From: Candidatus Woesearchaeota archaeon CG11_big_fil_rev_8_21_14_0_20_43_8
GTDB taxonomy: Archaea > Nanobdellota > Nanobdellia > Woesearchaeales > CG08-08-20-14
NCBI GenBank assembly: GCA_002762705.1
Contig: PCVE01000052.1
Coordinates: 1-21,943, forward strand
DNA: 21,943 nt
Direction: 5' to 3'
A program made the translations under genes and the position numbers. Below are positions 13,933 to 20,614 of this stretch, in pieces; position 1 is the stretch's first letter, and each line of letters begins with the position of its first letter. The notes under the pieces are model-generated. The model searched no databases and was not told where the DNA came from. It saw nothing but the letters and a program-made list of their open reading frames with translations.

Positions 13933-14718
13933 TCATCCAACATAATCTGGTGCGTCTTCTATCTGAAGTTCGTCAGGCAGTTTCAGCCCTGCAAAAGACT
14001 GCATCCTCTCTTTCAATGTGCGTGAATTGTGTCCCTTATCTTTTATCAATGCGATGAACGCTTCATAATTAGCATCAGGACAAGGGCCACGACAACCCCA
14101 ACACTCGAATCTGCCATTGGTACATACTGAGTCACATCCACCACGAGTGATTGGACCAAGACAGATCTTTCCTTCATCTAATAGACAATGATTTCCATTT
14201 AGCTTGCATTCCACACAGACCGGATCATTATACAGTCTCGGTGTCTTGCCTAAGATAAGTTGCTTGATAAATGATTTGACTTCCTCTCTGTTTGGAGGAC
14301 AGCCAGGGATAGTGAAATCCACATGGACATAAGCGTCAATCGGTTTTGGATCTTTATCCTTGATCCTATGCACTTTTTCATACATCAAAGGAAGATATTT
14401 CGCTTCATCGATGAAGTTTCTATACGCTGGGATGCATCCCGTCGATGCGCATGCGCCAAGTGAGACAAGTATCTTTGTCTTCGCCCTGAGTTTCTTCAAC
14501 ATGTCAAGATCATCATTTGAACAGACAACACCTTCTAAAAATATGATATCGAATTCTTTATCCCCCTGTTTTCCTTTGATGAATGGGAATGCTGCAAGAT
14601 CCACCATGCCTAGCAAAGAGACTATCTCATTCTCATTGAAGATGAAACTGAGGAGACATCCTGCACATCCAGTCAGCCCATAGAAGCCGACCACTGGTTT
14701 TTTGTCTTTCTTTGCCAT
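13933..14718 (-). CDS. hydD: [NiFe] hydrogenase group 3b, small (delta) subunit
   Basis: The electron-transfer small subunit holds the iron-sulfur clusters that pass electrons between the nickel site and the diaphorase part. The protein (261 aa) begins with GFYGLTGCAGC, whose C18 and C21 start the proximal cluster, continued by GACASTGC and PGCPPNREEV. The medial and distal clusters are supplied by PVCVECKLNGNHCLLDEGK-I-C and GGCDSVCTNGRFECWGCRGPCP. There is no Tat signal peptide, as expected for a cytoplasmic group 3 enzyme. ATG at 14718 follows GATTGAT as do other starts in this window; an ATG at 14727 would overlap the gamma gene by eight bases. It overlaps or nearly touches both neighbours, so translation is coupled. 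Confidence 0.93.
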   Translation of the reverse strand: MAKKDKKPVVGFYGLTGCAGCLLSFIFNENEIVSLLGMVDLAAFPFIKGKQGDKEFDIIFLEGVVCSNDDLDMLKKLRAKTKILVSLGACASTGCIPAYRNFIDEAKYLPLMYEKVHRIKDKDPKPIDAYVHVDFTIPGCPPNREEVKSFIKQLILGKTPRLYNDPVCVECKLNGNHCLLDEGKICLGPITRGGCDSVCTNGRFECWGCRGPCPDANYEAFIALIKDKGHNSRTLKERMQSFAGLKLPDELQIEDAPDYVG

Positions 14719-14719
14719 A

Positions 14720-15538
14720 TCAATCATTCTTGCATTCTTTCAATTCATCCCATCTGAACACTGGTCCATCAAGACAGGTATATTTTCCATGTATCATGCA
14801 ATGCCCACATAATCCAAGCGCGCAATGCATAAGTCTTTCAGCACTTATGAATATCTGGTCGTCATTGAACCATTTCTCTTTCAGTATCTTTATGACGACA
14901 TCCATCATGATCGGGGGTCCGCAGACAAACACGACTTTGTTCTTGTTGTCTATCTGTTCATTTTTGACCATATTTGTCACAAAACCGACTGGTCCTGCGA
15001 AGCAGCTGTCGGCAGGAAGTTTATCGACACTTATCCTAACATCGAAGTTCTTGCCCCATCCTTTTATTTTCTCTTGGAATAGTATATCACCTGGTGTCCT
15101 GAAACCAAGGAACAGTTTGACATCGCCATAATCTGCTCTGTTCTGTTCTATATAATCTATGATGCCTCTGAGTGGAGCGACACCGCAGCCACCACCGATG
15201 ATTATGACATTGTTTCCTTTGAGATCTTTCATCGGATATCCTTTGCCATACGGTCCGCGGATGAACAATTTATCTCCTACTTTCAGTTTCGCGAGATTCT
15301 TTGTCAAATCTCCGACTTCACGGATATTGAGTTCCATGAATTTGTCTGAATATGAACAGATAGATATCGGTGCTTCACCAATTCCAGGCAGTGTGACCTG
15401 TACAAACTGTCCAGGTTCATGTTTGACTGCGAAATCTACTTTTATCGTGAATGAATCAGCAGATTCTCGTTGGTATGATAGGATGGTGACTTTTTTAGGC
15501 AGAAATTTCGATTCGATTGTCGTCTTTTTCTTTGCCAT
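14720..15538 (-). CDS. hydG: group 3b hydrogenase diaphorase (gamma) subunit, FAD/NAD(P)-binding
   Basis: This subunit binds FAD and NAD(P) and exchanges electrons with the hydrogenase clusters. The 272-aa protein has the FNR-type fold: FAD-binding PGQFVQV and APISICSYS, an NAD(P)-binding GGGCGVAPLRG, and CGPP near the end. A C-terminal [2Fe-2S] site follows the PyrK/HydG pattern (MHCALGLCGHCMIHGKYTC, four cysteines). ATG at 15538 is chosen because GGATGTGAT lies directly upstream, overlapping the end of the beta gene; a TTG-initiated longer form reaches 15565. Close relatives are the sulfhydrogenase gamma subunit and the dihydroorotate dehydrogenase electron-transfer subunit; the operon settles it as the hydrogenase form. 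Confidence 0.93.
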   Translation of the reverse strand: MAKKKTTIESKFLPKKVTILSYQRESADSFTIKVDFAVKHEPGQFVQVTLPGIGEAPISICSYSDKFMELNIREVGDLTKNLAKLKVGDKLFIRGPYGKGYPMKDLKGNNVIIIGGGCGVAPLRGIIDYIEQNRADYGDVKLFLGFRTPGDILFQEKIKGWGKNFDVRISVDKLPADSCFAGPVGFVTNMVKNEQIDNKNKVVFVCGPPIMMDVVIKILKEKWFNDDQIFISAERLMHCALGLCGHCMIHGKYTCLDGPVFRWDELKECKND

Positions 15539-15542
15539 CTTA

Positions 15543-16529
15543 TCACATCCTGTTGAGTATATCAATGAAATCTATCTTTGTCGGGCAGAATCTGATACAT
15601 CTGCCGCAGCCGCTGCAAAGTGTTGTTCCATATCTTTCTTTAAAATATTGTAATTGATGATATATTCTATGTCTGAAACGGTCTTTTCGTGTATCTCTGA
15701 ATATATGCTCTCCAGCTACACGGGTAAAAGATTTTAGCTGGCATCCAGCCCATGTACGTATCCTCTCCCCTTCTTTCATATTATGTACATTAGCTTCGTC
15801 ATGTATATTGAAACAATAGCAGCTAGGGCAATGGAAATTGCATGCAGCGCAGCTTAAGCATTTGTCAATGCCTTCCTGCCATCCAGGATTGTCATAAAAT
15901 GAATGCACATCTTTCTTTTGCAGACGGTTTGATCCTTCAATCTTTCTGGATTCAGCATCTATCACGATGTCTGTTTTTTTGAAGATTTTTTTTAGGCTTT
16001 CCACTAATCGCAAAGCATTATCGCTATGGACCTCTACCAGAAATTTGTTCCCGGGTAATTCATATAACATGATATCCGCATTTCCTTGTAAGTCGATAGA
16101 ACCGCAGAAACAGTATTCTTCGGCTTTTTTGCAATGGTAGCCAATAAGCAATGTCTTCTCTCTTTCGGCGATATAATATGGGTCTGGAACCTCACGCATA
16201 TAGATTCTATCTTGGTTTGCAAGAGAATGAAGATCGCATCGTCTTATGCCCAAAATTGCTTTACTTTTCACTTTTTTTACTGGGACTTCCAATCCCTTTT
16301 CTGAATACTTGAAAAGTACCTCTTTTTTTCTGAAGAACAATTCTTTCAATGGATAATAAGCATTCTCAGAAAGACAGATCACTTTTGCATCAGAGACAAC
16401 CTTGAATCTTACTGATCCGCCGTCGACCACATGATCTTTGACAGGAGCATATACATCAAAGTTTTTAGATAGGGATTTAATGAATGCATTCAAATCAACC
16501 TTACTAAGTGTAAAATTTGTCAAATCCAC
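15543..16529 (-). CDS. hydB: group 3b hydrogenase iron-sulfur (beta) subunit
   Basis: The beta subunit of sulfhydrogenase, related to subunit A of anaerobic sulfite reductase, carries two [4Fe-4S] clusters that link the diaphorase to the small subunit. The 328-aa protein has KCLSCAACNFHCPSC (C224, C227, C230, C234) and CSGCGRCIRFCP (C305, C308, C311, C315). An extra Cys group, CDLHS at 98 and YCFCG at 140-143, lies in the N-terminal half, also usual in this family. It is the first gene of the hydrogenase operon. The GTG at 16529 is only one base from a GAGGT site; TTG at 16523 has the better seven-base spacing and may be the true start. Confidence 0.9.
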   Translation of the reverse strand: MDLTNFTLSKVDLNAFIKSLSKNFDVYAPVKDHVVDGGSVRFKVVSDAKVICLSENAYYPLKELFFRKKEVLFKYSEKGLEVPVKKVKSKAILGIRRCDLHSLANQDRIYMREVPDPYYIAEREKTLLIGYHCKKAEEYCFCGSIDLQGNADIMLYELPGNKFLVEVHSDNALRLVESLKKIFKKTDIVIDAESRKIEGSNRLQKKDVHSFYDNPGWQEGIDKCLSCAACNFHCPSCYCFNIHDEANVHNMKEGERIRTWAGCQLKSFTRVAGEHIFRDTRKDRFRHRIYHQLQYFKERYGTTLCSGCGRCIRFCPTKIDFIDILNRM

Positions 16530-16563
16530 AACCTCTTTTTGAATTTATATTGCAATTGCTCGT

Positions 16564-16573
16564 ATTTAATAGT
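16564..16573 (-). promoter_or_regulatory. TATA-like box for the hydrogenase operon
   Basis: ACTATTAAATACG on the minus strand lies 40 bases before hydB and would place a transcript start near 16540, just before the GAGGT site. AATATAAAT at 16551-16543 is closer but leaves too little room. A third candidate is the TATA element attached to the Fur-type box at 16616-16625, which would give a leader of about 65 bases. Confidence 0.35.
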
Positions 16574-16615
16574 TTCTGTTGGGTGATTATAATATTAAAT
16601 CGGAATGGCAAAAGA

Positions 16616-16641
16616 TTTATATATTGATAATCATTATCAAT
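16616..16641. promoter_or_regulatory. Fur/PerR-type operator on a two-way TATA element
   Basis: TTGATAAT-C-ATTATCAA (16624-16640) is a perfect inverted repeat around one C, with one further A/T pair at 16623 and 16641. It matches the core GATAATxATTATC of the classical Fur-family box. It directly abuts and overlaps the TATA element TTTATATATT (16616-16625), which can be read in both directions: towards the PerR-like gene and, on the minus strand, towards the hydrogenase operon. A bound regulator would block TBP access. The PerR-like gene is 80 bp away, so autoregulation is the direct expectation. Confidence 0.75.
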
Positions 16642-16682
16642 TGAAAATGGTTGTTATTAGTTGTTTTTATTGATTAAAAAAC

Positions 16683-16690
16683 TTTATAAT
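16683..16690 (+). promoter_or_regulatory. second TATA box before the PerR-like gene
   Basis: TTTATAAT is centred 35 bases before the ATG at 16722, giving a start near 16713 and a leader of about nine bases. Together with the TATA element at 16616 the operon may have two promoters, only the first of which touches the Fur-type box. Confidence 0.4.
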
Positions 16691-16721
16691 CCATGATCTG
16701 TGTAAAATAATTGGCCATAAA

Positions 16722-17120
16722 ATGAAAAAGCATAGGATGACTATACAACGGATGCGTGTGCTTGAATATCTATTGGGTGTCAAGACGCATCCTAATGCAG
16801 AGACTGTGTATAATCATGTGAAAAAGGAACTGCCTACAATTACCTTAGCTACTGTATATCGAAATCTGAATGCCATGGTCGAAGCAGGCCAGATAATCCG
16901 GATGGAAATTAACAATGAATACCATTATGATGCAGATACAAGAGCTCATCAACACTGTATCTGTCGATCATGTGGGAAAATAATCGATGTTTTTCAAGAT
17001 ATTATGTCAAAATACGCACTGAGCACTTTTAAGTCGGATGAATTCATTCCAAGTGAAGTGACTATCATCTTTTTAGGCAAGTGCAAAAATTGTACCAAAG
17101 AAAAGGAGGGAAATAAATGA
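16722..17120 (+). CDS. perR: Fur-family regulator of PerR type
   Basis: Fur-family repressors bind DNA when loaded with metal; PerR members sense peroxide through iron-driven oxidation of their histidines. The 132-aa protein has a winged helix (TLATVYRNLNAMVEAGQI, about 41-58) and a C-terminal dimer domain. By alignment with Bacillus PerR all five regulatory metal ligands are present: H23 (HPNAET), D70, H76, H78 (AHQHCIC) and D89 (CGKIID). Position 89 is Asp, as in PerR, where Fur has Glu. The structural zinc site is C81, C84, C121, C124. The gene heads the oxygen-defence operon and its end overlaps the rubrerythrin start by four bases. A Fur-type box lies 80 bp upstream. Family assignment is firm; PerR over Fur rests on the ligand set and neighbours. 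Confidence 0.9.
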   Translation: MKKHRMTIQRMRVLEYLLGVKTHPNAETVYNHVKKELPTITLATVYRNLNAMVEAGQIIRMEINNEYHYDADTRAHQHCICRSCGKIIDVFQDIMSKYALSTFKSDEFIPSEVTIIFLGKCKNCTKEKEGNK

Positions 17121-17689
17121 GCAAGACAGAAGAGAATTTGAAAGCAGCGTTTTCCGGCGAGAGCCAGGCAAGGAACAAATACACCTATTTTGCGAAAGTC
17201 GCAAGAAAACAAGGTTACTTGTACATCGCAAAGATATTTGAAGAGACTGCAGACAACGAGATGCAGCATGCAAAGGATGAATTCAAGCTCCTTAAGGGTA
17301 TTGGTGATACAAAGACCAACCTAAAGGCAGCAATCGAAGGAGAACACTACGAGACAACCGATATGTATCCTACTTTTGCAAAAGAAGCACGAGAAGAAGG
17401 AAATGAAGAAGCGGCTCTACTGTTCGAGCAGATCGCGAAAGTCGAGAAAGAACACGAAGAAAGATACAAGCGGCTCTTAAAGATTGTCGAAAGCGGAAAT
17501 GTATTCAAACGAGACAAACCGATAAAGTGGAAATGTAGCAAGTGCGGTTATATCCATGAGGGGACAGAACCACCAGAGAAATGCCCGTCATGCAAGCATC
17601 CAAAAGATTACTACGAACCAGAATGCATGTGTTTTTGTGATGGAGATTGTGGCTGTGGTTGCAGCGTGAATAAATCTAAAGGTGATTGA
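17117..17689 (+). CDS. rbr: rubrerythrin with cysteine-rich C-terminal tail
   Basis: Rubrerythrin reduces hydrogen peroxide to water with electrons from rubredoxin. Residues 1-130 form the diiron four-helix bundle with ligands E15 (GESQARN), E48 and H51 (DNEMQH), E76 and E79 (GEHYE), E110 and H113 (VEKEHEE). Residues 137-166 are the rubredoxin domain with C140, C143, C156, C159 (CSKCGYIHEG and CPSCKHPKDYY). Normal rubrerythrins end about there. This one continues with ECMCFCDGDCGCGCSVN, six cysteines at 170, 172, 174, 178, 180, 182, which looks metallothionein-like. The ATG overlaps the PerR-like stop codon and GGAGGG lies upstream, so translation is coupled. Confidence 0.95.
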   Translation: MSKTEENLKAAFSGESQARNKYTYFAKVARKQGYLYIAKIFEETADNEMQHAKDEFKLLKGIGDTKTNLKAAIEGEHYETTDMYPTFAKEAREEGNEEAALLFEQIAKVEKEHEERYKRLLKIVESGNVFKRDKPIKWKCSKCGYIHEGTEPPEKCPSCKHPKDYYEPECMCFCDGDCGCGCSVNKSKGD

Positions 17690-17690
17690 T

Positions 17691-18188
17691 ATGGATCTGA
17701 AAAAAGCATTGCAGATAGCTCTTGATTTTGAGAAGAAGGGCCATGATCTTTACAAAATTGCGGCTGAGAAGTCCAGCCTTCCTTTTGTGAAGACAACATT
17801 CACTTATCTTGCAGCGCAGGAACTGCAGCACATAAAAGATATCAATGTGTATCTGGCAGAGCAGCCAGGAGACATGAAATTATCTGGTGACCGTCCAGTC
17901 GATGTCAAGCAGTTCTTCAATACGACTATCGGACAGTTCAAAGATAAAGTGACTCTTAACCAAAGCGATACAGAAGCATATGAGACCGCGCTCGCACTTG
18001 AGAAAGACGCGTTCAATTTCTATAAAGAACAGTTAAGAGCGACAGATGATGAGAAAGCGAAGAAATTCTTCAAGTTCCTTATGGAGCAGGAGAATTCTCA
18101 CTTTGTATTGCTTGAGAACTCTTTTGGTTTTATCAAAGATCCAGATCATTTCTTTGCAGAGGATGAGAAGTGGTTCTTTGAAGGATGA
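17691..18188 (+). CDS. ferritin-like diiron protein (rubrerythrin-like, no rubredoxin domain)
   Basis: This 165-aa protein is a four-helix ferritin-like bundle with the diiron ligands of rubrerythrin: an E in ALDFEKKGHDLY (helix 1), ELQH (AAQELQHIKD, helix 2), LEKDAFNFYKEQ (helix 3) and EQENSH (MEQENSHFVLL, helix 4). It lacks the CxxC rubredoxin domain, so it resembles 'erythrin' or the COG1633 ferritin-like group; the aromatic end (DHFFAEDEKWFFEG) is typical of that group. Likely role: peroxide reduction or iron oxidation beside rubrerythrin and ferritin. ATG at 17691 follows GGTGATTGAT, an extended ribosome binding site, and lies one base after the rubrerythrin stop. Confidence 0.88.
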   Translation: MDLKKALQIALDFEKKGHDLYKIAAEKSSLPFVKTTFTYLAAQELQHIKDINVYLAEQPGDMKLSGDRPVDVKQFFNTTIGQFKDKVTLNQSDTEAYETALALEKDAFNFYKEQLRATDDEKAKKFFKFLMEQENSHFVLLENSFGFIKDPDHFFAEDEKWFFEG

Positions 18189-18199
18189 GAGTGATTGAT

Positions 18200-18718
18200 A
18201 TGGCATTAAGCAAGAATATTGTGGCAGCACTGACAAAGCAGATAAATGCAGAATTTTTTTCATCTTATCTTTATCTATCGATGGCATCACAATTCGATGT
18301 TATGAATCTGAAAGGTTTTTCGAATTGGATGAAAGTGCAGGCCCAAGAAGAGATCACCCATGCGATGAAATTTTTTGGGTATCTTAGTGATCGTGGTTCG
18401 AAAGTAGAGCTATTATCGATCGATCGTCCGAAAACGAGATGGAAAGATCCTCTTGAAGTGTTTAAGGGTGCCTATGATCATGAAGTCAAGGTGACGGACA
18501 TGATCAACAAGATAGTGACACTGGCCCTTAAGGAAGGGGACCACACTACAAACACCTTTCTTCAATGGTTTGTGAATGAGCAGATCGAAGAGGAGGCATC
18601 GACTGATGGGGTAGTCCAGAAGCTGAAGCTGATAAAGTCAGATTCAAGCGGGCTTTTCATGATTGATCAAGAGCTTGCTCAACGTGTATTTGTGCCAGCG
18701 ACGGCAAATCAGAAATAA
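18200..18718 (+). CDS. ftn: ferritin (FtnA-type, non-haem)
   Basis: Ferritin forms a 24-subunit shell that oxidises ferrous iron and stores it. The 172-aa protein matches prokaryotic ferritin along its length: INAEFFSSYLYLSMA (E18) on helix A, QAQEEITHAMKF (E51 and H54) on helix B, and FVNEQIEEEAS on helix D. No Met haem ligand in the bacterioferritin position was recognised. ATG at 18200 is chosen because GAGAGTGATTGAT directly precedes it; an ATG at 18185 overlaps the previous stop codon and would add five residues. Removing free iron limits Fenton chemistry, which fits the rest of the operon. Confidence 0.93.
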   Translation: MALSKNIVAALTKQINAEFFSSYLYLSMASQFDVMNLKGFSNWMKVQAQEEITHAMKFFGYLSDRGSKVELLSIDRPKTRWKDPLEVFKGAYDHEVKVTDMINKIVTLALKEGDHTTNTFLQWFVNEQIEEEASTDGVVQKLKLIKSDSSGLFMIDQELAQRVFVPATANQK

Positions 18719-18729
18719 GGGGTGTGATC

Positions 18730-18867
18730 ATGGCTGTATATGTCTGCAAAGTCTGCAATTATAATTATGATGAAGAAAAAGAAGATAAAAAATTCAAAGA
18801 ACTTCCTGCTGATTGGGTGTGTCCAGTCTGCGGTGTAGGAAAAGACCAATTCGAAGAGAAAAGATAA
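18730..18867 (+). CDS. rd: rubredoxin, 45 aa
   Basis: Rubredoxin is a one-iron electron carrier. The short gene encodes MAVYVCKVCNYNYDEEKEDK followed by a second half containing LPADWVCPVCGVGKDQFE. The four iron ligands are C6, C9, C31 and C34, in the family pattern CxxCxYxYD and ADWVCPxCGVGKxxFE, at nearly minimal length. GGTGTGATC is the ribosome binding site, eleven bases after the ferritin stop. In anaerobes rubredoxin donates electrons to superoxide reductase, rubrerythrin and flavodiiron proteins, all of which are encoded in this operon. Confidence 0.96.
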   Translation: MAVYVCKVCNYNYDEEKEDKKFKELPADWVCPVCGVGKDQFEEKR

Positions 18868-18869
18868 AT

Positions 18870-19601
18870 ATGTTCACAGCGAAGATAACCAAAATCATCC
18901 AAGAAACACATGATGTGAAGACATTTCGTCTGGAAAGACCTGATGGATTTGATTTCATATCTGGTCAGTTCGCATTAGTGAGTATCGTCTCAAAAAAAGA
19001 GCTTGGTACCAGACCTTTGACATTCAGCAGCTCACCGACAGAGAAAAAGCATCTTGATATCACTGTGAAAGAATTAGGTATATTCACAAAAGCGATGTCT
19101 GATCTTTTTGTGGGTGACAGTCTCTCCATCGATGGACCACGTGGTGAGACCCTCAATTTCGATGAACACGTCAAAGATGACATAGTCTATCTTGTTGGTG
19201 GCTCTGGGATAACTCCCTTTATGAGCGCACTTAGATATGCTATCGCAAAGGGTCTACCAAACAGATTCATCCTTTTATTTGGCAACAGGACGCAGAACGA
19301 TAGAATATTCGAGAAAGAGCTGCGACAGATGGACGTAGGAGAAAATATAACTGTTGTGGATGTGATCTCGTGCGCTGATGACCCAAGTTGGACTGGTGAA
19401 TGCGGACACATCGACAGAGCCATGATAGAAAAATATGTGCCGGATCCAAAATCTCGTCTGTGGTATGTATGCGGTCCGCCATCGATGGTGAACGCGATGC
19501 AAATGATATTGGGTGAGATTGGTATAGAACCCGAAAAGATAAAGATCGACAAATGGCAGCTGCCGGGAAAAGGCGAGCTCAAAAAAAGTGGAGGTAATTG
19601 A
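18870..19601 (+). CDS. FNR-type flavoprotein reductase, likely NAD(P)H:rubredoxin reductase
   Basis: The 243-aa protein is a ferredoxin-NADP reductase-type enzyme. The FAD-binding barrel contains SGQFALVSI and RPLTFSSSPTE (about 31-58). The NAD(P)-binding half contains YLVGGSGITPFMSALR (about 102-118) and ends with WYVCGPPSMVNAMQ. Unlike the hydrogenase gamma subunit it has no C-terminal iron-sulfur site, so it needs a separate acceptor. It starts two bases after rubredoxin and ends two bases before desulfoferrodoxin, so rubredoxin is the obvious partner. The well-studied archaeal rubredoxin reductase of Pyrococcus belongs to a different (disulfide-reductase) fold, so this would be a replacement. 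Acceptor assignment is inference. Confidence 0.88.
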   Translation: MFTAKITKIIQETHDVKTFRLERPDGFDFISGQFALVSIVSKKELGTRPLTFSSSPTEKKHLDITVKELGIFTKAMSDLFVGDSLSIDGPRGETLNFDEHVKDDIVYLVGGSGITPFMSALRYAIAKGLPNRFILLFGNRTQNDRIFEKELRQMDVGENITVVDVISCADDPSWTGECGHIDRAMIEKYVPDPKSRLWYVCGPPSMVNAMQMILGEIGIEPEKIKIDKWQLPGKGELKKSGGN

Positions 19602-19603
19602 AA

Positions 19604-19987
19604 ATGACTGACAAAAATGAGATATACAAATGTAATGTCTGTGGGAATGTGGTCTCTGTTCTCATAGTCGGCGGTGGCACGCTGGTCTGCTGCGGTGAAG
19701 AGATGAGGCTACAGAATGCGAAGACCGCAGAAGAAGAAGGCAGAGAGAAACATGTCCCTGTGGTCGAGATAGATGGTAACATAGTCACTGTCAAAGTCGG
19801 TTCAATTCCACATCCGATGGAAGATGCGCATTTCATCGGTCTTGTGCAACTGATGAAAGATGGAAATGTCATCGCAGAGAGGAAACTTTCACCAGGAGAG
19901 AAACCAGAAGCGAGTTTTTTTGTTGAAGATCCATCTGGTGTGACTGCAAGAGAATATTGCAACCTGCATGGCTTGTGGACTAATTAA
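19604..19987 (+). CDS. dfx: desulfoferrodoxin, two-iron superoxide reductase
   Basis: Superoxide reductase converts superoxide to hydrogen peroxide without making oxygen. The 127-aa protein has the N-terminal desulforedoxin iron site C10, C13, C29, C30 (YKCNVCGN and LVCCGEEM) and the C-terminal catalytic iron site with H50 (EKHVPV), H70 and H76 (HPMEDAHF), C119 and H122 (YCNLHGLW). The catalytic-loop E48-K49 is also present. This makes it the two-iron (class I) form. ATG at 19604 follows GGAGGT; a TTG at 19598 would overlap the spacing. The peroxide it makes can be removed by rubrerythrin from the same operon. Confidence 0.96.
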   Translation: MTDKNEIYKCNVCGNVVSVLIVGGGTLVCCGEEMRLQNAKTAEEEGREKHVPVVEIDGNIVTVKVGSIPHPMEDAHFIGLVQLMKDGNVIAERKLSPGEKPEASFFVEDPSGVTAREYCNLHGLWTN

Positions 19988-19989
19988 GT

Positions 19990-20020
19990 ATTTTGAATCT
20001 ATTTTTCATTTATTTTTCAA
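19990..20020 (+). terminator. T-rich stretch inside the operon, possible partial terminator
   Basis: The 43-bp gap after desulfoferrodoxin is the largest in the operon and holds three T runs (ATTTTG, ATTTTTC, ATTTTTC). It may lower expression of the downstream genes or mark the end of a first transcript. No clear new TATA box follows. Confidence 0.35.
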
Positions 20021-20030
20021 GGTGATCGAG

Positions 20031-20603
20031 ATGGAAAGAAAAACAGAATATGATGTCGAACAGATATTTGTTGATAGATGGTCTCCAAGAGCTATGTCTG
20101 GTGAAGCCATCGATGATGCAGATTTGATGTCTCTTTTTGGAGCGGCACGCTGGGCACCTTCAGCATATAACGCTCAACCATGGAGATTCATATATGCAAA
20201 AAAGCAGTCTGCGGTTTGGGATACTTTTTTTGACTTGCTTGCTGAGATGAATCAGCTATGGGCAAAGAACGCAAGTGTTCTTGTCGTCATCGTGTCGCGG
20301 ACAGATTTTGAACATGACGGGAAACCGAATCCGACACATTCATTTGATACTGGTTCAGCATGGGAAAATCTTGCATTGCAAGGTTCTGCAATGGGTCTGG
20401 TCGTGCATGGGATGGCTGGATTCGATTATGCGAAAGCAGCAAAGGATCTTGGTGTTCCGGATGGATACAAGATCGAAGCGATGATAGCTATCGGAAAACC
20501 AGGTGACAAATCTCAGCTTCCTGAGAAGATGAGAGCGATCGAATCGCCATCCGATAGAAAAAAAGTGTCTGAATTCGTCTTCGAAGGTAGGTTCAGATCG
20601 TGA
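20031..20603 (+). CDS. nitroreductase family flavoprotein
   Basis: The 190-aa protein belongs to the FMN-dependent nitroreductase superfamily, which moves electrons from NAD(P)H to nitro compounds, quinones or flavins. The FMN-binding RWSPRAMSGEAI and AARWAPSAYNAQPWRF (about 17-52) are typical, as are the dimer helix GSAWENLALQGSAMGLVVHGM (about 108-128) and the late IAIGKPGD. ATG at 20031 follows GGTGATCGAG. Its place between superoxide reductase and the flavodiiron protein suggests a redox-defence role, for example detoxifying quinones or supplying reduced flavin, but substrate cannot be told from sequence. Confidence 0.9.
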   Translation: MERKTEYDVEQIFVDRWSPRAMSGEAIDDADLMSLFGAARWAPSAYNAQPWRFIYAKKQSAVWDTFFDLLAEMNQLWAKNASVLVVIVSRTDFEHDGKPNPTHSFDTGSAWENLALQGSAMGLVVHGMAGFDYAKAAKDLGVPDGYKIEAMIAIGKPGDKSQLPEKMRAIESPSDRKKVSEFVFEGRFRS

Positions 20604-20614
20604 GGTGTTAAATC

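Noticed and set aside
14720..15538. Dihydroorotate dehydrogenase electron-transfer subunit (PyrK)
   Set aside because: Motifs are shared, but the gene sits between hydrogenase beta and delta genes in the standard sulfhydrogenase order.
16722..17120. Zur or classical Fur instead of PerR
   Set aside because: Asp at the position where Fur has Glu, the full PerR ligand set, and peroxide-defence neighbours favour PerR; metal specificity still cannot be proven from sequence.
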